From Bacillota bacterium (GTDB taxonomy: Bacteria > Bacillota > Clostridia > Acetivibrionales > DSM-27016): a stretch of 64,000 bases of DNA. The stretch covers positions 7,326 to 71,325 of the forward strand of contig JAEWDM010000009.1 of the NCBI GenBank assembly GCA_023390115.1, written 5' to 3'. Shown here piece by piece: positions 1-9,472 of this stretch (position 1 is its first letter; each line of letters begins with the position of its first letter). The position numbers and the translations under genes are program-made. A model generated the notes under the pieces. That model made no database searches. It had not been told where the DNA came from and worked only from the letters and a program-made list of their open reading frames with translations.

Positions 1-223
1 TAGAGTGTATTTATTTCGGGAGAATATAATTTCTGTGTAAAAGAGAAATCTGAATATAACCTTTATAAGTCAATGCAAAATGATAGCCGAATTACTCAAG
101 CTTAATATTACATAATAAAGGAGGGAACGGTCGTAAAGTAATGCCGGTGGCATACATGGACAGGCATTTAAGCTGAGGGATTTGGCGTTCATTATAAAAA
201 AGTCCTTATAAAGAAAGGGGAAG
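1..223 (+). other. Leader/spacer upstream of the GH48 gene
   Basis: No gene is supported here. In related cellulosome operons this position is the spacer between the scaffoldin gene cipC and the GH48 gene. The window opens with TAG, which could be the upstream stop codon, but this cannot be tested from the window. A small inverted repeat (ATGCC/GGCAT, 141-153) and an isolated TATAAT (25-30) without a convincing -35 are the only motifs seen, so I do not call a promoter. The ribosome binding site for the GH48 gene (AAAGGGG) lies just before position 224. Confidence 0.5.
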
Positions 224-2407
224 ATGTTAAAGATGAAAAAGTTTAAGAAAATAGGAATAGTTTTCCTTGCTATTTCTGTACTGCTTACCTCAATGCTTTC
301 TACAGTGAGTGTTTCTGCAGCCGGTACCAATGTCTATGAAGATCGTTTTCTGGAGCTTTGGGGAGAGCTTCATGACCCTTCAAACGGGTATTTCAGCCAG
401 GAGGGCGTGCCTTACCATTCTATAGAAACTATAATGTGTGAGGCTCCTAATTACGGACATGAGACAACAAGTGAAGCGTTCAGCTACTATATATGGCTGG
501 AAGCAATGTATGGCAAGCTGTCCGGTGACTGGTCAAGCTACAACACAGCATGGGATATTACCGAAAGGTATGCGATTCCCTCATCACAGGATCAGCCCAG
601 TATAGCAAGATATAATCCGGGCAGCCCTGCTACATATGCCGGTGAGTATGAGACACCAAACCAGTATCCGAGCCGTCTGGATTCCGGAGTTTCAGTCGGA
701 ACAGACCCAATTAACGGAGAGCTGTATAATGCATATGGCTCATATGACATGTATGGAATGCACTGGTTATTTGATGTAGATAATTTCTTTGGATATGGAA
801 ACCGTGGAGACGGTACGAGCAGAGTCGGATATATAAACACATTCCAAAGGGGTCCCCAGGAGGGAGCTTTTGAGGTAGTTACACATCCTTCATGGGAAGC
901 ATTTAAATGGGGAGGTCGCAACGGCTTTCTGGATCTTTTCACAATAGATAACAGCTACGCTCAGCAGTGGCGTTACACGATAGCCTCCGATGCGGACGCG
1001 CGCGCCGTACAGGCTACTTACTGGGCAAATAAGTGGGCGAAAGAGCAGAACAAGGGATCAGAGGTAGCAAATACAGTTAAGAAAGCAAGCAAGATGGGAG
1101 ACTATTTGCGGTATTCAATGTTTGATAAGTATTTCAAGCCTATCGGAATAGGCAGCGGAAGCCCTTCCAGCACAGGCCAGCATTATTTGCTGTCATGGTA
1201 TTATGCATGGGGCGGAGATGCAAGCTCTCAGGCTTCATGGGCATGGAAAATAGGTTCAAGCCACAACCACTTCGGATATCAGAATCCTATGGCTGCATGG
1301 ATACTGTCAAAGGATGCCGAGTTTAAGCCTAAATCTGCAAACGGTGCTTCAGACTGGGATAAGAGCTTACAGAGACAGTTGGAATTCTACACCTGGCTGC
1401 AGTCTGCAGAGGGGGCAATAGCCGGAGGAGCAACAAACTCGCTTAACGGACGTTACGAGACATATCCTGCAGGCACATCAACCTTCTATGGAATGGCATA
1501 TGATTGGAAGCCTGTTTATGAGGATCCTCCGAGCAACCAGTGGATTGGAATGCAGGGATGGTCAATGCAGCGTATAGCTGAGCTGTACTATGAGACAAAC
1601 AACCAGATGGCAAAGAACCTTCTTGATAAGTGGTCGGCATGGATCATAAGTGAAACCCGCTTAAACAGCGACGGGACCTTTGAAATTCCTGCAACGCTTC
1701 AATGGTCTGGACAGCCTACTACTTGGGTACCTGGCAGCACAACATGGAACAACCCCAATCTTCATGTAACCGTTAGTGAATATGGAACAGATTTGGGTAT
1801 TGCAGGCTCTCTGGCAAACACACTGGCATTCTATGCCGCAGCAAAGGAAAAGTATGATACTCCTAATAACGCGGCGAAGACAGTGGCAAAAGAGCTGCTT
1901 GACCGTATGTGGAACCTGTACAGGGATGACAAGGGTATAGCGGTTGAGGAATCCCGCGCAGACTACTCACGTATGCTTACTCAGGAGATATACATTCCTT
2001 CAGGCTGGACAGGAAAAATGGCTGACGGAACTGTAATTAAATCCGGTATCAAGTGGATAGAGCTGCATGCAAAGATTAAGCAGGATCCTGACTGGCCGAG
2101 GGTTGAGGCAGCGCTCCTGGCAGGAGAGGCTCCTACCTTCACATACCACCGTTTCTGGGCACAGGCAGATATTGCTATAGCAAATGCTGTCTATGGAATG
2201 CTCTTCACTGAAGAAGTAGATGAGAAGCTCCTTGGGGATTTAAATGACGATGGAAATATAAACTCAACAGACTTCGCTCTGTTAAAAATGTATTTGCTTG
2301 ACTCTGAGAGGGTGTCAATAAACACTGTAAATGCCGACATGAACGAGGACGGAAATATAAACTCTACGGACTTTGCATTATTAAAGATATATATTCTTCA
2401 GAGCTAA
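224..2407 (+). CDS. cel48F: Cellulosomal GH48 processive cellulase (Cel48F-like)
   Basis: A 727-aa secreted processive cellulase, normally the most abundant catalytic subunit of a cellulosome. It has a Sec signal peptide (about residues 1-33, cleavage near VSVSAA), a single GH48 catalytic domain (about 36-655) and a C-terminal type I dockerin (about 668-727) with two calcium-binding repeats, DLNDDGNINSTD and DMNEDGNINSTD. Glu73 (MCEAP) and Glu84 (TTSEA) have the same 11-residue spacing as the active-site pair Glu44/Glu55 of C. cellulolyticum CelF. It is the first complete gene of the cellulase operon, matching the scaffoldin-GH48-GH8 order of mesophilic clostridia. Both dockerin repeats carry Ser-Thr at recognition positions 10-11. 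An ATG nine bases further in (233) is an alternative start. Family assignment is very secure; the letter F is by synteny. Confidence 0.96.
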   Translation: MLKMKKFKKIGIVFLAISVLLTSMLSTVSVSAAGTNVYEDRFLELWGELHDPSNGYFSQEGVPYHSIETIMCEAPNYGHETTSEAFSYYIWLEAMYGKLSGDWSSYNTAWDITERYAIPSSQDQPSIARYNPGSPATYAGEYETPNQYPSRLDSGVSVGTDPINGELYNAYGSYDMYGMHWLFDVDNFFGYGNRGDGTSRVGYINTFQRGPQEGAFEVVTHPSWEAFKWGGRNGFLDLFTIDNSYAQQWRYTIASDADARAVQATYWANKWAKEQNKGSEVANTVKKASKMGDYLRYSMFDKYFKPIGIGSGSPSSTGQHYLLSWYYAWGGDASSQASWAWKIGSSHNHFGYQNPMAAWILSKDAEFKPKSANGASDWDKSLQRQLEFYTWLQSAEGAIAGGATNSLNGRYETYPAGTSTFYGMAYDWKPVYEDPPSNQWIGMQGWSMQRIAELYYETNNQMAKNLLDKWSAWIISETRLNSDGTFEIPATLQWSGQPTTWVPGSTTWNNPNLHVTVSEYGTDLGIAGSLANTLAFYAAAKEKYDTPNNAAKTVAKELLDRMWNLYRDDKGIAVEESRADYSRMLTQEIYIPSGWTGKMADGTVIKSGIKWIELHAKIKQDPDWPRVEAALLAGEAPTFTYHRFWAQADIAIANAVYGMLFTEEVDEKLLGDLNDDGNINSTDFALLKMYLLDSERVSINTVNADMNEDGNINSTDFALLKIYILQS

Positions 2408-2441
2408 TATTTAGCATTACATGATTTAAAGATTTATAACT

Positions 2442-2466
2442 GCAGGTCCGAGCTAATCGGGCCTGC
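2442..2466 (+). promoter_or_regulatory. Stem-loop in the cel48F-cel8C spacer
   Basis: The arms 2442-2451 (GCAGGTCCGA) and 2457-2466 (TCGGGCCTGC) pair over 10 bp with one G-U wobble around a 5-nt loop. No U-tract follows, so it is more likely an mRNA processing or 3'-end-stabilising element than a full terminator. In C. cellulolyticum, intergenic stem-loops of the cip-cel transcript are known to set subunit stoichiometry by selective RNA processing and stabilisation. The function here is inferred. Confidence 0.6.
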
Positions 2467-2552
2467 GGCTTACAGATTGATTTAGACACTGCTTATCCGC
2501 TGATCTCATAAAGATAAAAGCATTGACCCAATACTATTTTAGAAGGGTGAAA

Positions 2553-3935
2553 ATGAAAATGGCTGGATTGAGGAAAATAAGTATATGCATTATAGTGTGT
2601 ATGCTGGCGATAGTAATCCCTGTGGGTAGTGCGGGTGCCAGTGGAAATGATGTCATTTCATTCCCATATAATGCAAGCTATCCTTACGGGCTCAGCTCGC
2701 TGACGGATGACCAGACTGCAGCCAACAATCTGTTGCTGTCGGAATGGGAACAATGGAAAAGTGCCCATATTACTTCAAATGGGGCCCGTGGATTCAAAAG
2801 AGTGCAAAGGGATGCGGCTACCAGCTATGATACCGTTTCGGAAGGGCTTGGATATGGAATGCTGCTTGCTGTCTATTTCGGAGAGCAGCAACTGTTCAAT
2901 GACCTGTACGGGTATGTTAAATGCTACTTCAACGGTAACGGGCTTATGGGATGGCATATTGATGCCAGCGGAAACATAGTTGGTACGGGCGGGAAAGATG
3001 CCGCCACGGATGCTGATGAGGATATTGCCGTTTCTCTTGTATTTGCACATAAGAAATGGGGCTCTGCAGGCGCTGTAAACTATGAATCGGAAGCGAAGAC
3101 ATATATAAACAATATTTATAACCACACAGTTGAGCAGGGAACCTATGTGCTTAAACCAGGCGACACATGGGGAGGCTCAAACTGCACTAATCCGTCCTAT
3201 TTTGCACCTGCGTGGTACAGGATTTTTGCGGACTTCACAGGGAATAGTTCCTGGATAAATGTAGCCGATAAGTGCTATGAAATTATAAGAAATACAAAAA
3301 ATTATAATAACAATACGGGGCTTGTGCCTGACTGGTGTACTGCCAGCGGTACATCCTCAAGCGGGATGGGCTATGACTTTAAATATGATGCCATACGCTA
3401 TCAATTAAGAGCGGCAATAGATTATAGCTGGTATGGCACAGCTCAGGCAAAAAGCGATTGTGATGCGATAAATACCTTTTTCAGGAATATAGGCGCCGCA
3501 AACATAAAGGACGGGTATACCATTACAGGCAGCCAGATAAGCTCAAACCACAATGCTACATTTGTTTCCTGTGCGGCTGCGTCTGCTATGACAGGAACAA
3601 AGAGCAGCTACTCCAGTGAAATCTATAATGAGAATGTAAAGGTTAAGGACAGCGGAAGCTATACGTACTTCGGAAACACCTTAAGAATGATGTCTCTTTT
3701 ATATACCACGGGCAATTTGCCCAACCTGTACAATTACAATCCTAATCCGAATCCTGGCGTAAAAGGTGATGTCAATAAAGACAGCCAGGTAAATTCTGTG
3801 GATTTTGCCCTTATAAAGAGGTATCTTTTGGGGTACGAGGATGGTATAGAGCTTTCTGCAGCGGATATGAACAGTGACGGGATTGTAAATTCCTCCGATC
3901 TTGTGCTGCTGAAGGTGGCGCTGCTGAACGCATAG
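2553..3935 (+). CDS. cel8C: Cellulosomal GH8 endoglucanase (Cel8C-like)
   Basis: A 460-aa secreted beta-1,4-endoglucanase of family GH8. A signal peptide is followed by the (alpha/alpha)6-barrel catalytic domain, with the proton-donor Glu in the motif SEGLGYGMLLAV (about residue 97), and a C-terminal dockerin beginning at GDVNKDSQVNSVD with a second repeat DMNSDGIVNSSD. I start at ATG 2553 because AGAAGGGTG sits just upstream. The upstream in-frame TTG at 2523 has no ribosome binding site and would spoil the signal peptide. It follows the GH48 gene as in the C. cellulolyticum and C. josui operons and would be exported and docked on the scaffoldin. Confidence 0.94.
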   Translation: MKMAGLRKISICIIVCMLAIVIPVGSAGASGNDVISFPYNASYPYGLSSLTDDQTAANNLLLSEWEQWKSAHITSNGARGFKRVQRDAATSYDTVSEGLGYGMLLAVYFGEQQLFNDLYGYVKCYFNGNGLMGWHIDASGNIVGTGGKDAATDADEDIAVSLVFAHKKWGSAGAVNYESEAKTYINNIYNHTVEQGTYVLKPGDTWGGSNCTNPSYFAPAWYRIFADFTGNSSWINVADKCYEIIRNTKNYNNNTGLVPDWCTASGTSSSGMGYDFKYDAIRYQLRAAIDYSWYGTAQAKSDCDAINTFFRNIGAANIKDGYTITGSQISSNHNATFVSCAAASAMTGTKSSYSSEIYNENVKVKDSGSYTYFGNTLRMMSLLYTTGNLPNLYNYNPNPNPGVKGDVNKDSQVNSVDFALIKRYLLGYEDGIELSAADMNSDGIVNSSDLVLLKVALLNA

Positions 3936-3943
3936 CATACTAA

Positions 3944-3962
3944 GCCTGCGAAATATGCAGGC
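3944..3962 (+). promoter_or_regulatory. Stem-loop in the cel8C-cel9 spacer
   Basis: A perfect 6-bp G+C-rich stem (GCCTGC 3944-3949, GCAGGC 3957-3962) encloses a 7-nt loop, 9 nt after the cel8C stop codon. No U-tract follows and the next gene's AGGAGG lies downstream, so readthrough is expected. This fits a 3'-end-stabilising or processing element within the polycistronic transcript. Confidence 0.5.
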
Positions 3963-4009
3963 AGGTAAGCAATTTAACAAAATTAATTTATTTTCAGGAG
4001 GTAAAAAGA

Positions 4010-6628
4010 ATGAGTAAAAAACGTGTACTGGCTATTATTATGGCCGTAGCAGTGATGCTGACATTCAATTGCTCGGCGTTTGCCAATTTCAGCGTAGGCG
4101 ATCTTATTCAGAACAACACCTTTGACGGAGGAGTGGGCCTGCCGTGGCATGTGGTTGAATCCCATCCCGCTGATGCCGATTTTGAAATCAAGGATGGAAA
4201 ATATTATGTTACTCCTCTTAAAGACGGTGTGGAAGGAAGATGGGATGTACAGTTCCGCCACAGGGGACTTGTGATCGAGCAGGGACATACCTATACCGTT
4301 AAATTTACTGTAATGTCCACAAAGGACTGCTACATTTATCCCAAAATAGGCGATCAGGGGGAGCCCTATGAAGAATACTGGAACTATAACAACAGAAGCT
4401 GGCAGAGGCTGCAGCTCAGAGCAAATGTGCCTGTAACGGTTACAGAAACCTTCACTATGACTTATCCTACTGCAAAGACAGCAGAATTTGCATTCCATCT
4501 TGCGGGAGACTGCATAACCTCAGCGCTTCCGTATACAATATCCTTTGATGATATACATGTTCTGGATTCACAGTTCCCCGGATATCCTGATCCGATACCT
4601 GAGCCTACTAATGCCATTCGTGTAAACCAGGTAGGATATTTCACAAACCTGGACAAGAAGGCAACATTGGTTTCCGACTCAACCTCACCTGTGGCATGGC
4701 AGCTCAAGAACAGCAGCAATGTTACGGTGACATCAGGAAATTCCATAGTTAAGGGATTTGACGAGGCTTCGGGAGATAACGTGCATATAATTGACTTCTC
4801 ATCGTATAACACGCCTGGCGAGGGCTATAAGCTTGTTGTAGCCAGTGCTTCCACGACTCCGTATGAAAGCTTCCCGTTTGAAATAGGCACGGATATGTAT
4901 TCTGATATGAAGTACGAAGCAATTAAATATTTCTATCATAACAGAAGTGCAATACCCATTGAAATGCCGTATGCAGACAGACAGGATCTTACCCGCAGAG
5001 CGGGACATCCCTCGGATATAATGCCCAACGCAGAAGGCACATGGTATGCTAATGAGGGACAGGCAAACTACACCATAGATTTGACAGGCGGCTGGTATGA
5101 TGCCGGAGACCATGGGAAATATGTTGTTAACGGCGGTATATCCACATGGACAATGATGAACCAGTACGAGCGCGCGCTTCAAAAGGGTGATGTTACTATC
5201 GCTCCTTATGCCGACGGAACAATGAATATTCCTGAAAGCGGCAACGGATGGCCCGACATACTGGATGAATCCCGTTTTAACGTAGAGCTGCTTTTGAAGA
5301 TGCAGGTTCCGGATGGTAAAAAGTATGCAGGAATGGCACACCACAAGGCACATGACGAGCGCTGGACGGCTCTGGCAATTGAGCCGGCGGACGACCCGAT
5401 GGACAGATATATACAGCCTCCCAGCACCGCTGCTACATTAAACCTTGCCGCGGTTGCCTCGCAGGCTTCCCGTCTCTGGAAGACCTATGATCCGACCTTT
5501 GCAACCAAGTGCCTGACTGTTGCCGAGAAGGCATGGGCTGCAGCCGTGGCTAATCCTGAAATCTATGCTACTATGGAGCAGGGAACAGGAGGAGGAGCAT
5601 ACGGTGATGACTATGTGCTGGATGAATTCTACTGGGCTGCTTCCGAGTTATATGTAACTACAGGCAAGAGCGTATACTTAAACTACATCAAGAGCTCGCC
5701 CCACTACCTTAAAATGCCCTCAGAGCTTGTAGGAGGAGAGGCTCTTGGACTCACAGGCTGCTTTGACTGGGGAAATACCGCAGGACTGGGAACAATATCC
5801 CTTGCTCTTGTACCCAACGGTCTTACTGCGGCTGATGTTACCACTGCACAGAACAACATAAAGGCTGCTGCCGATGATTTCATAAGCATCGCTGACAATC
5901 AGGGATACGGGGCGCCTATTGAGGAAAAGGTTATTTTAAGTAATGGCTTGGTAGGATATCCATGGGGATCAAACTCCTTTATAGCAAACGAAGCTATTGT
6001 AATGGCATACGCTTATGAGTTCAGCGATAATGCCAAGTACCTGAATGGAATGGCGCAGGCCATGGACTATCTGCTGGGACGCAATCCCAACGTTCAGAGC
6101 TATATTACAGGGTATGGAGAAAATCCTCTTGAGAATCCCCACCACCGCTTCTGGTCATACCAGGCAGACAACAGCTTCCCCAAGGCTCCCGCAGGATGCA
6201 TGTCGGGAGGACCCAACTCGGGGCTTCAGGATCCATGGGTTGCAGGACTTGGATGGAAGCCAGGAGAAATTCCGGCTCAGAAGAGCTTCCTTGACAACAT
6301 AGAGTCGTGGTCTACAAACGAGATAACTATTAACTGGAATGCTCCTTTTGCATGGATTAGCTCCTACATGGATGAAGAAGGAGGAAATGGCACCACTACT
6401 CCTCCGGATGACGTATTGTACGGAGATGTAAATGAAGATGGAAATATAAACTCTATAGACTTCGCTTTAATTAAGCAGTACCTGCTTGAATTAATTACTG
6501 TATTCCCTGCGGAGAATGGATTGCAGGCAGCTGATGTGAATGGCGACGGAAGCATCAACTCAGTAGACCTTTTATTGGTAAAACAATATTTATTAGGCCT
6601 TATTGATACATTTCCCGCCGCACAATAA
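4010..6628 (+). CDS. cel9E: Cellulosomal CBM4-Ig-GH9 cellulase (Cel9E-like)
   Basis: An 872-aa secreted GH9 cellulase. The order is signal peptide (1-25), CBM4-type beta-sandwich (about 27-195), Ig-like domain typical of theme-D GH9 enzymes (about 200-290, starting IRVNQVGYF), GH9 catalytic domain (about 297-790) and dockerin (about 808-872). Catalytic residues are visible: GGWYDAGDHGKY with Asp364/Asp367 as the base pair, and the acid Glu in STNEITINWNAP. An excellent AGGAGG precedes ATG 4010. CBM4-Ig-GH9-dockerin is the architecture of C. cellulolyticum Cel9E and C. thermocellum CbhA/CelK, enzymes usually processive or exo-acting. In C. cellulolyticum, cel9G sits between cel8C and cel9E; that gene is absent here. 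The symbol is by architecture and synteny. Confidence 0.92.
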   Translation: MSKKRVLAIIMAVAVMLTFNCSAFANFSVGDLIQNNTFDGGVGLPWHVVESHPADADFEIKDGKYYVTPLKDGVEGRWDVQFRHRGLVIEQGHTYTVKFTVMSTKDCYIYPKIGDQGEPYEEYWNYNNRSWQRLQLRANVPVTVTETFTMTYPTAKTAEFAFHLAGDCITSALPYTISFDDIHVLDSQFPGYPDPIPEPTNAIRVNQVGYFTNLDKKATLVSDSTSPVAWQLKNSSNVTVTSGNSIVKGFDEASGDNVHIIDFSSYNTPGEGYKLVVASASTTPYESFPFEIGTDMYSDMKYEAIKYFYHNRSAIPIEMPYADRQDLTRRAGHPSDIMPNAEGTWYANEGQANYTIDLTGGWYDAGDHGKYVVNGGISTWTMMNQYERALQKGDVTIAPYADGTMNIPESGNGWPDILDESRFNVELLLKMQVPDGKKYAGMAHHKAHDERWTALAIEPADDPMDRYIQPPSTAATLNLAAVASQASRLWKTYDPTFATKCLTVAEKAWAAAVANPEIYATMEQGTGGGAYGDDYVLDEFYWAASELYVTTGKSVYLNYIKSSPHYLKMPSELVGGEALGLTGCFDWGNTAGLGTISLALVPNGLTAADVTTAQNNIKAAADDFISIADNQGYGAPIEEKVILSNGLVGYPWGSNSFIANEAIVMAYAYEFSDNAKYLNGMAQAMDYLLGRNPNVQSYITGYGENPLENPHHRFWSYQADNSFPKAPAGCMSGGPNSGLQDPWVAGLGWKPGEIPAQKSFLDNIESWSTNEITINWNAPFAWISSYMDEEGGNGTTTPPDDVLYGDVNEDGNINSIDFALIKQYLLELITVFPAENGLQAADVNGDGSINSVDLLLVKQYLLGLIDTFPAAQ

Positions 6629-6747
6629 AGCTGCTGTAAGCCGGTGCTTTCTAACATAGTGAGTTTCTGGCAGATTGAGGCATTAAAAAGCATTAGGCGC
6701 CTTGACTGCTAAAAAAGAATTTTGTTATAAGGTGCTGGACCTGGAGA

Positions 6748-6772
6748 CTGTAGAAGGCTTGCCCTTCTACAG
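6748..6772 (+). promoter_or_regulatory. Strong stem-loop between the GH9 and GH74 genes
   Basis: A perfect 10-bp stem (CTGTAGAAGG 6748-6757, CCTTCTACAG 6763-6772) closes a 5-nt loop. It can be extended by GAGA/TCTC across a 2-nt bulge, making it the strongest internal hairpin of the operon. What follows is TTTCTCTATATATA rather than a clean U-run, so it may be an attenuating terminator or an RNA-stabilising processing product end. The GH74 ribosome binding site follows about 40 nt later. Confidence 0.65.
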
Positions 6773-6825
6773 TTTCTCTATATATATTAAAAACCCAAAT
6801 ACATTATTTAAGGAGAGTGAAATTA

Positions 6826-9378
6826 ATGAGAAGAAAGCTGTCAGCAATTGGGGCTATAGTGGTTATTCTTAGCTTGATTTTTACCACTTTATTGCCGGTG
6901 ACATCAATGGCGGTTACAACACAACCGTACACATGGGGAAACGTAAAAATTGAAGGCGGCGGGGGATACATACCAGGAATAGTTTTCAGCCCTACTGAGA
7001 AAAACCTGGCATATGCCCGCACAGACATGGGCGGAGCTTACCGCAGCACTGATGGCGGCAATACATGGACCCAGCTTTTAAACTGGGTAAGCTATGAAAA
7101 TTACGGATTGGCAGGTGTGGACAGTATTGCTACCGATCCCACGGACCCGAACCGGCTTTACATGCAATGCGGAATGTACTCAAACAGTTGGGGGACAAAT
7201 GGTGCAGTTCTCCGCTCTACGGATAAGGGAGAGACCTTCGAGGTAGTTGATCTGCCCTTTAAAGCAGGAGGAAACATGCCCGGCCGTAACATGGGCGAGC
7301 GTTTGGCTGTTGACCCCAACAAAAACAGCATTCTCTTTATGGGTACCCGTGAAGGCGAGGGACTGTGGAAGAGTACCGATTATGGCGAAACCTGGAGCAA
7401 AGTGGCCAGCTTTCCCAACCCCGGCACTTATATTCAAGACCCCAACGATGTAAATGATTACCTGAACCATAACCCGGGAGTAGTATGGGTGACCTTTGAC
7501 AAGAGATCAGGCTCTCCGGAGAATGCTACTCAGACTATCTATGTAGGAGTAGCTGATCTGAATGAAAGCATTTACCGCAGTACAGACGGCGGAGCTACAT
7601 GGGCGGCAGTACCCGGCCAGCCTTCCGGAATGCTGCCGCAGCACGGCAAGCTGAGCTCAACCGGCATACTGTATGTTCCATACAACAATACCCAGGGGCC
7701 GTATGACGGTGACAAGGGTGATGTTTGGAAGCTTGACACCGCGACCGGAGTATGGACAATGATAAGCCCTATTCCATCGACCGATACTTCCAACTGCTAT
7801 TTCGGATACGGCGGATTTGCAATTGATGGGCAGGACCCTGACACTATCATGGTTACATCCTTAAGCTCATGGTGGCCGGACGGCTATATTTGGCGCAGTA
7901 AAGATGCAGGTGCCACCTGGTCTCCGATATGGAGGCTTGACGGATACCCAAACCGCGTCAACAGATATACAATTGATTATTCGGCTGCGCCGTGGTTAGA
8001 CTTTGCCGAAGTCAAGCAGGCACCAGAGACCTCACCCAAGCTAGGCGCCATGATAGGCTCCCTTGAAATAGATCCGTTCAACTCCAACCGGTTTATGTTC
8101 GGTAACGGTGCTGGTATCTTAAGCTGTGAAAATGCTGATAAGTGGGATGAAGGCACAATGGTGCTTAAGGTTGGCTCCATCGGCATTGAAGAGACTGCCG
8201 TTCTGAGCCTGGTAAGCCCTCCAACCGGTCCGAGTCTGGTAAGCGGATTAGGCGATATAGCCGGCTTTATACATACTGATTTGAATGAGGCACAGCCCTG
8301 GACCTTTGTTCAGCCTAATCTTACAAGCAATACAAGCATTGATTTTGCGGAAAACAACCCTCAGTTCTGGGTACGCTGCGGAAATGTGGACAAGCAGTGG
8401 AATTCCAACACCAACCGTACCGGCTTCTCATATTCCGGAGGTACAAGCTGGTTCCAGGGCAACAGCGAGCCCAGCGGAATGCCCACCAGCGGAGGAGGAG
8501 GAACTATAGCTGCAAATGCCGACGGTACTGCAGTCGTATATGCTCCCGCTTCGAGCAGCGTGCCGGTATGCTACACCACAGACAATGGCAACACATGGAC
8601 ACCTGTGCAGGGCGGAGTTCCGAACGGTTCAAAGGTGCGTTCCGACCGTGTTAACCCAAATAAGTTCTACGCCTTTGGAAACGGCGATTTCTATTACAGC
8701 AATGACAAGGGAAAGACCTTCACCAAGTCTGCTGCAACCGGCTTACCTAAAAACTATAATACGGGTAACTTTAAAGCTGTATTTGGAAAGGAAGGGCACA
8801 TATGGCTTGCTCCGGGCGGAAGCCAGGCGGAAGGCATATATGGCTTATGGCATTCCACTGACGGAGGCGTATCCTTCACTAAGCTTTCAAATGTAGACAG
8901 ATCTGAAATGGTTGGTTTCGGTATGGCGGCACCCGGCCAGACCTATCCCGCTATATATATCCAGGGCATAGTTGACGGCGTGCGTGGCTTTTATCGTTCC
9001 GACGATGCCGGAGCAAGCTGGATAAGGATAAACGATGATGCTAACCAGTTCGGAAATGCCGATGCCGATATCACCGGTGACCGCAGAGTATATGGGCGAG
9101 TATATATAGGTACTAACGGGTTCGGTATAAAGATAGGAGAGCCGGCAGGCTCGGTTCCCGAATACACGCTTGGAGATCTCAACGGGGACAATAGCGTTAA
9201 CACAATAGACTATGCGTTGATGAAAATGTACCTTATTGGCTCAATTGAGGAATTTCCTTCAGAAAGCGGTATTGAAGCTGCGGATTTAAATGTTGACGGT
9301 GTAATTAATTCCCTTGATTTTGCTATATTTAAGCAATATCTGCTGGGGATCATTTCGGAATTGCCCTATTCCCCGTAA
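6826..9378 (+). CDS. Cellulosomal GH74 xyloglucanase (Xgh74A-like)
   Basis: An 850-aa secreted xyloglucan-specific endo-beta-1,4-glucanase. A signal peptide is followed by a large GH74 double beta-propeller with many Asp-box motifs (YRSTDGGNTW, YRSTDGGATW, WRSKDAGATW, YRSDDAGASW), then a dockerin (DLNGDNSVNTID, DLNVDGVINSLD). Asp67 in YARTDMGG corresponds to the proposed catalytic Asp near residue 70 of C. thermocellum Xgh74A; the second catalytic Asp is probably in GLGDIAGF. Start at ATG 6826: the in-frame GTG at 6817 overlaps the AAGGAGAG ribosome binding site. GH74 inside the core cellulase operon is not part of the C. cellulolyticum cip-cel order and suggests xyloglucan is co-targeted with cellulose. 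Confidence 0.95.
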   Translation: MRRKLSAIGAIVVILSLIFTTLLPVTSMAVTTQPYTWGNVKIEGGGGYIPGIVFSPTEKNLAYARTDMGGAYRSTDGGNTWTQLLNWVSYENYGLAGVDSIATDPTDPNRLYMQCGMYSNSWGTNGAVLRSTDKGETFEVVDLPFKAGGNMPGRNMGERLAVDPNKNSILFMGTREGEGLWKSTDYGETWSKVASFPNPGTYIQDPNDVNDYLNHNPGVVWVTFDKRSGSPENATQTIYVGVADLNESIYRSTDGGATWAAVPGQPSGMLPQHGKLSSTGILYVPYNNTQGPYDGDKGDVWKLDTATGVWTMISPIPSTDTSNCYFGYGGFAIDGQDPDTIMVTSLSSWWPDGYIWRSKDAGATWSPIWRLDGYPNRVNRYTIDYSAAPWLDFAEVKQAPETSPKLGAMIGSLEIDPFNSNRFMFGNGAGILSCENADKWDEGTMVLKVGSIGIEETAVLSLVSPPTGPSLVSGLGDIAGFIHTDLNEAQPWTFVQPNLTSNTSIDFAENNPQFWVRCGNVDKQWNSNTNRTGFSYSGGTSWFQGNSEPSGMPTSGGGGTIAANADGTAVVYAPASSSVPVCYTTDNGNTWTPVQGGVPNGSKVRSDRVNPNKFYAFGNGDFYYSNDKGKTFTKSAATGLPKNYNTGNFKAVFGKEGHIWLAPGGSQAEGIYGLWHSTDGGVSFTKLSNVDRSEMVGFGMAAPGQTYPAIYIQGIVDGVRGFYRSDDAGASWIRINDDANQFGNADADITGDRRVYGRVYIGTNGFGIKIGEPAGSVPEYTLGDLNGDNSVNTIDYALMKMYLIGSIEEFPSESGIEAADLNVDGVINSLDFAIFKQYLLGIISELPYSP

Positions 9379-9382
9379 AGCA

Positions 9383-9448
9383 GCCGGTTATCCGGCAAGC
9401 TAAGAGGATTGTAATATCCTGAGGTTTATAGGTTTCTTAAAAAACCTA
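9383..9448 (+). promoter_or_regulatory. Cluster of three small stem-loops after the GH74 gene
   Basis: Three inverted repeats follow the GH74 stop in order: GCCGG/CCGGC (9383-9396), AGGAT/ATCCT (9405-9420) and TAGGTTT/AAACCTA (9429-9448, 6-nt loop). Each is perfect but short. Together they fill the spacer up to the next AAGGAGG (9457-9463). A structured 3' end that protects or demarcates the processed GH74 mRNA is plausible; a terminator is unlikely because no U-tract is present. Confidence 0.45.
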
Positions 9449-9472
9449 AATTATGTAAGGAGGACTAAATTA

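Noticed and set aside
25..30. TATAAT as a promoter for the GH48 gene
   Set aside because: No -35 at 16-18 bp can be seen within the window and the operon is expected to be driven from upstream of the scaffoldin gene.
592..942. Minus-strand open frame within the GH48 gene
   Set aside because: It is a shadow of the coding strand of a securely identified enzyme and has no start signal of its own; the same applies to the many antisense frames across the cellulase and PKS genes.
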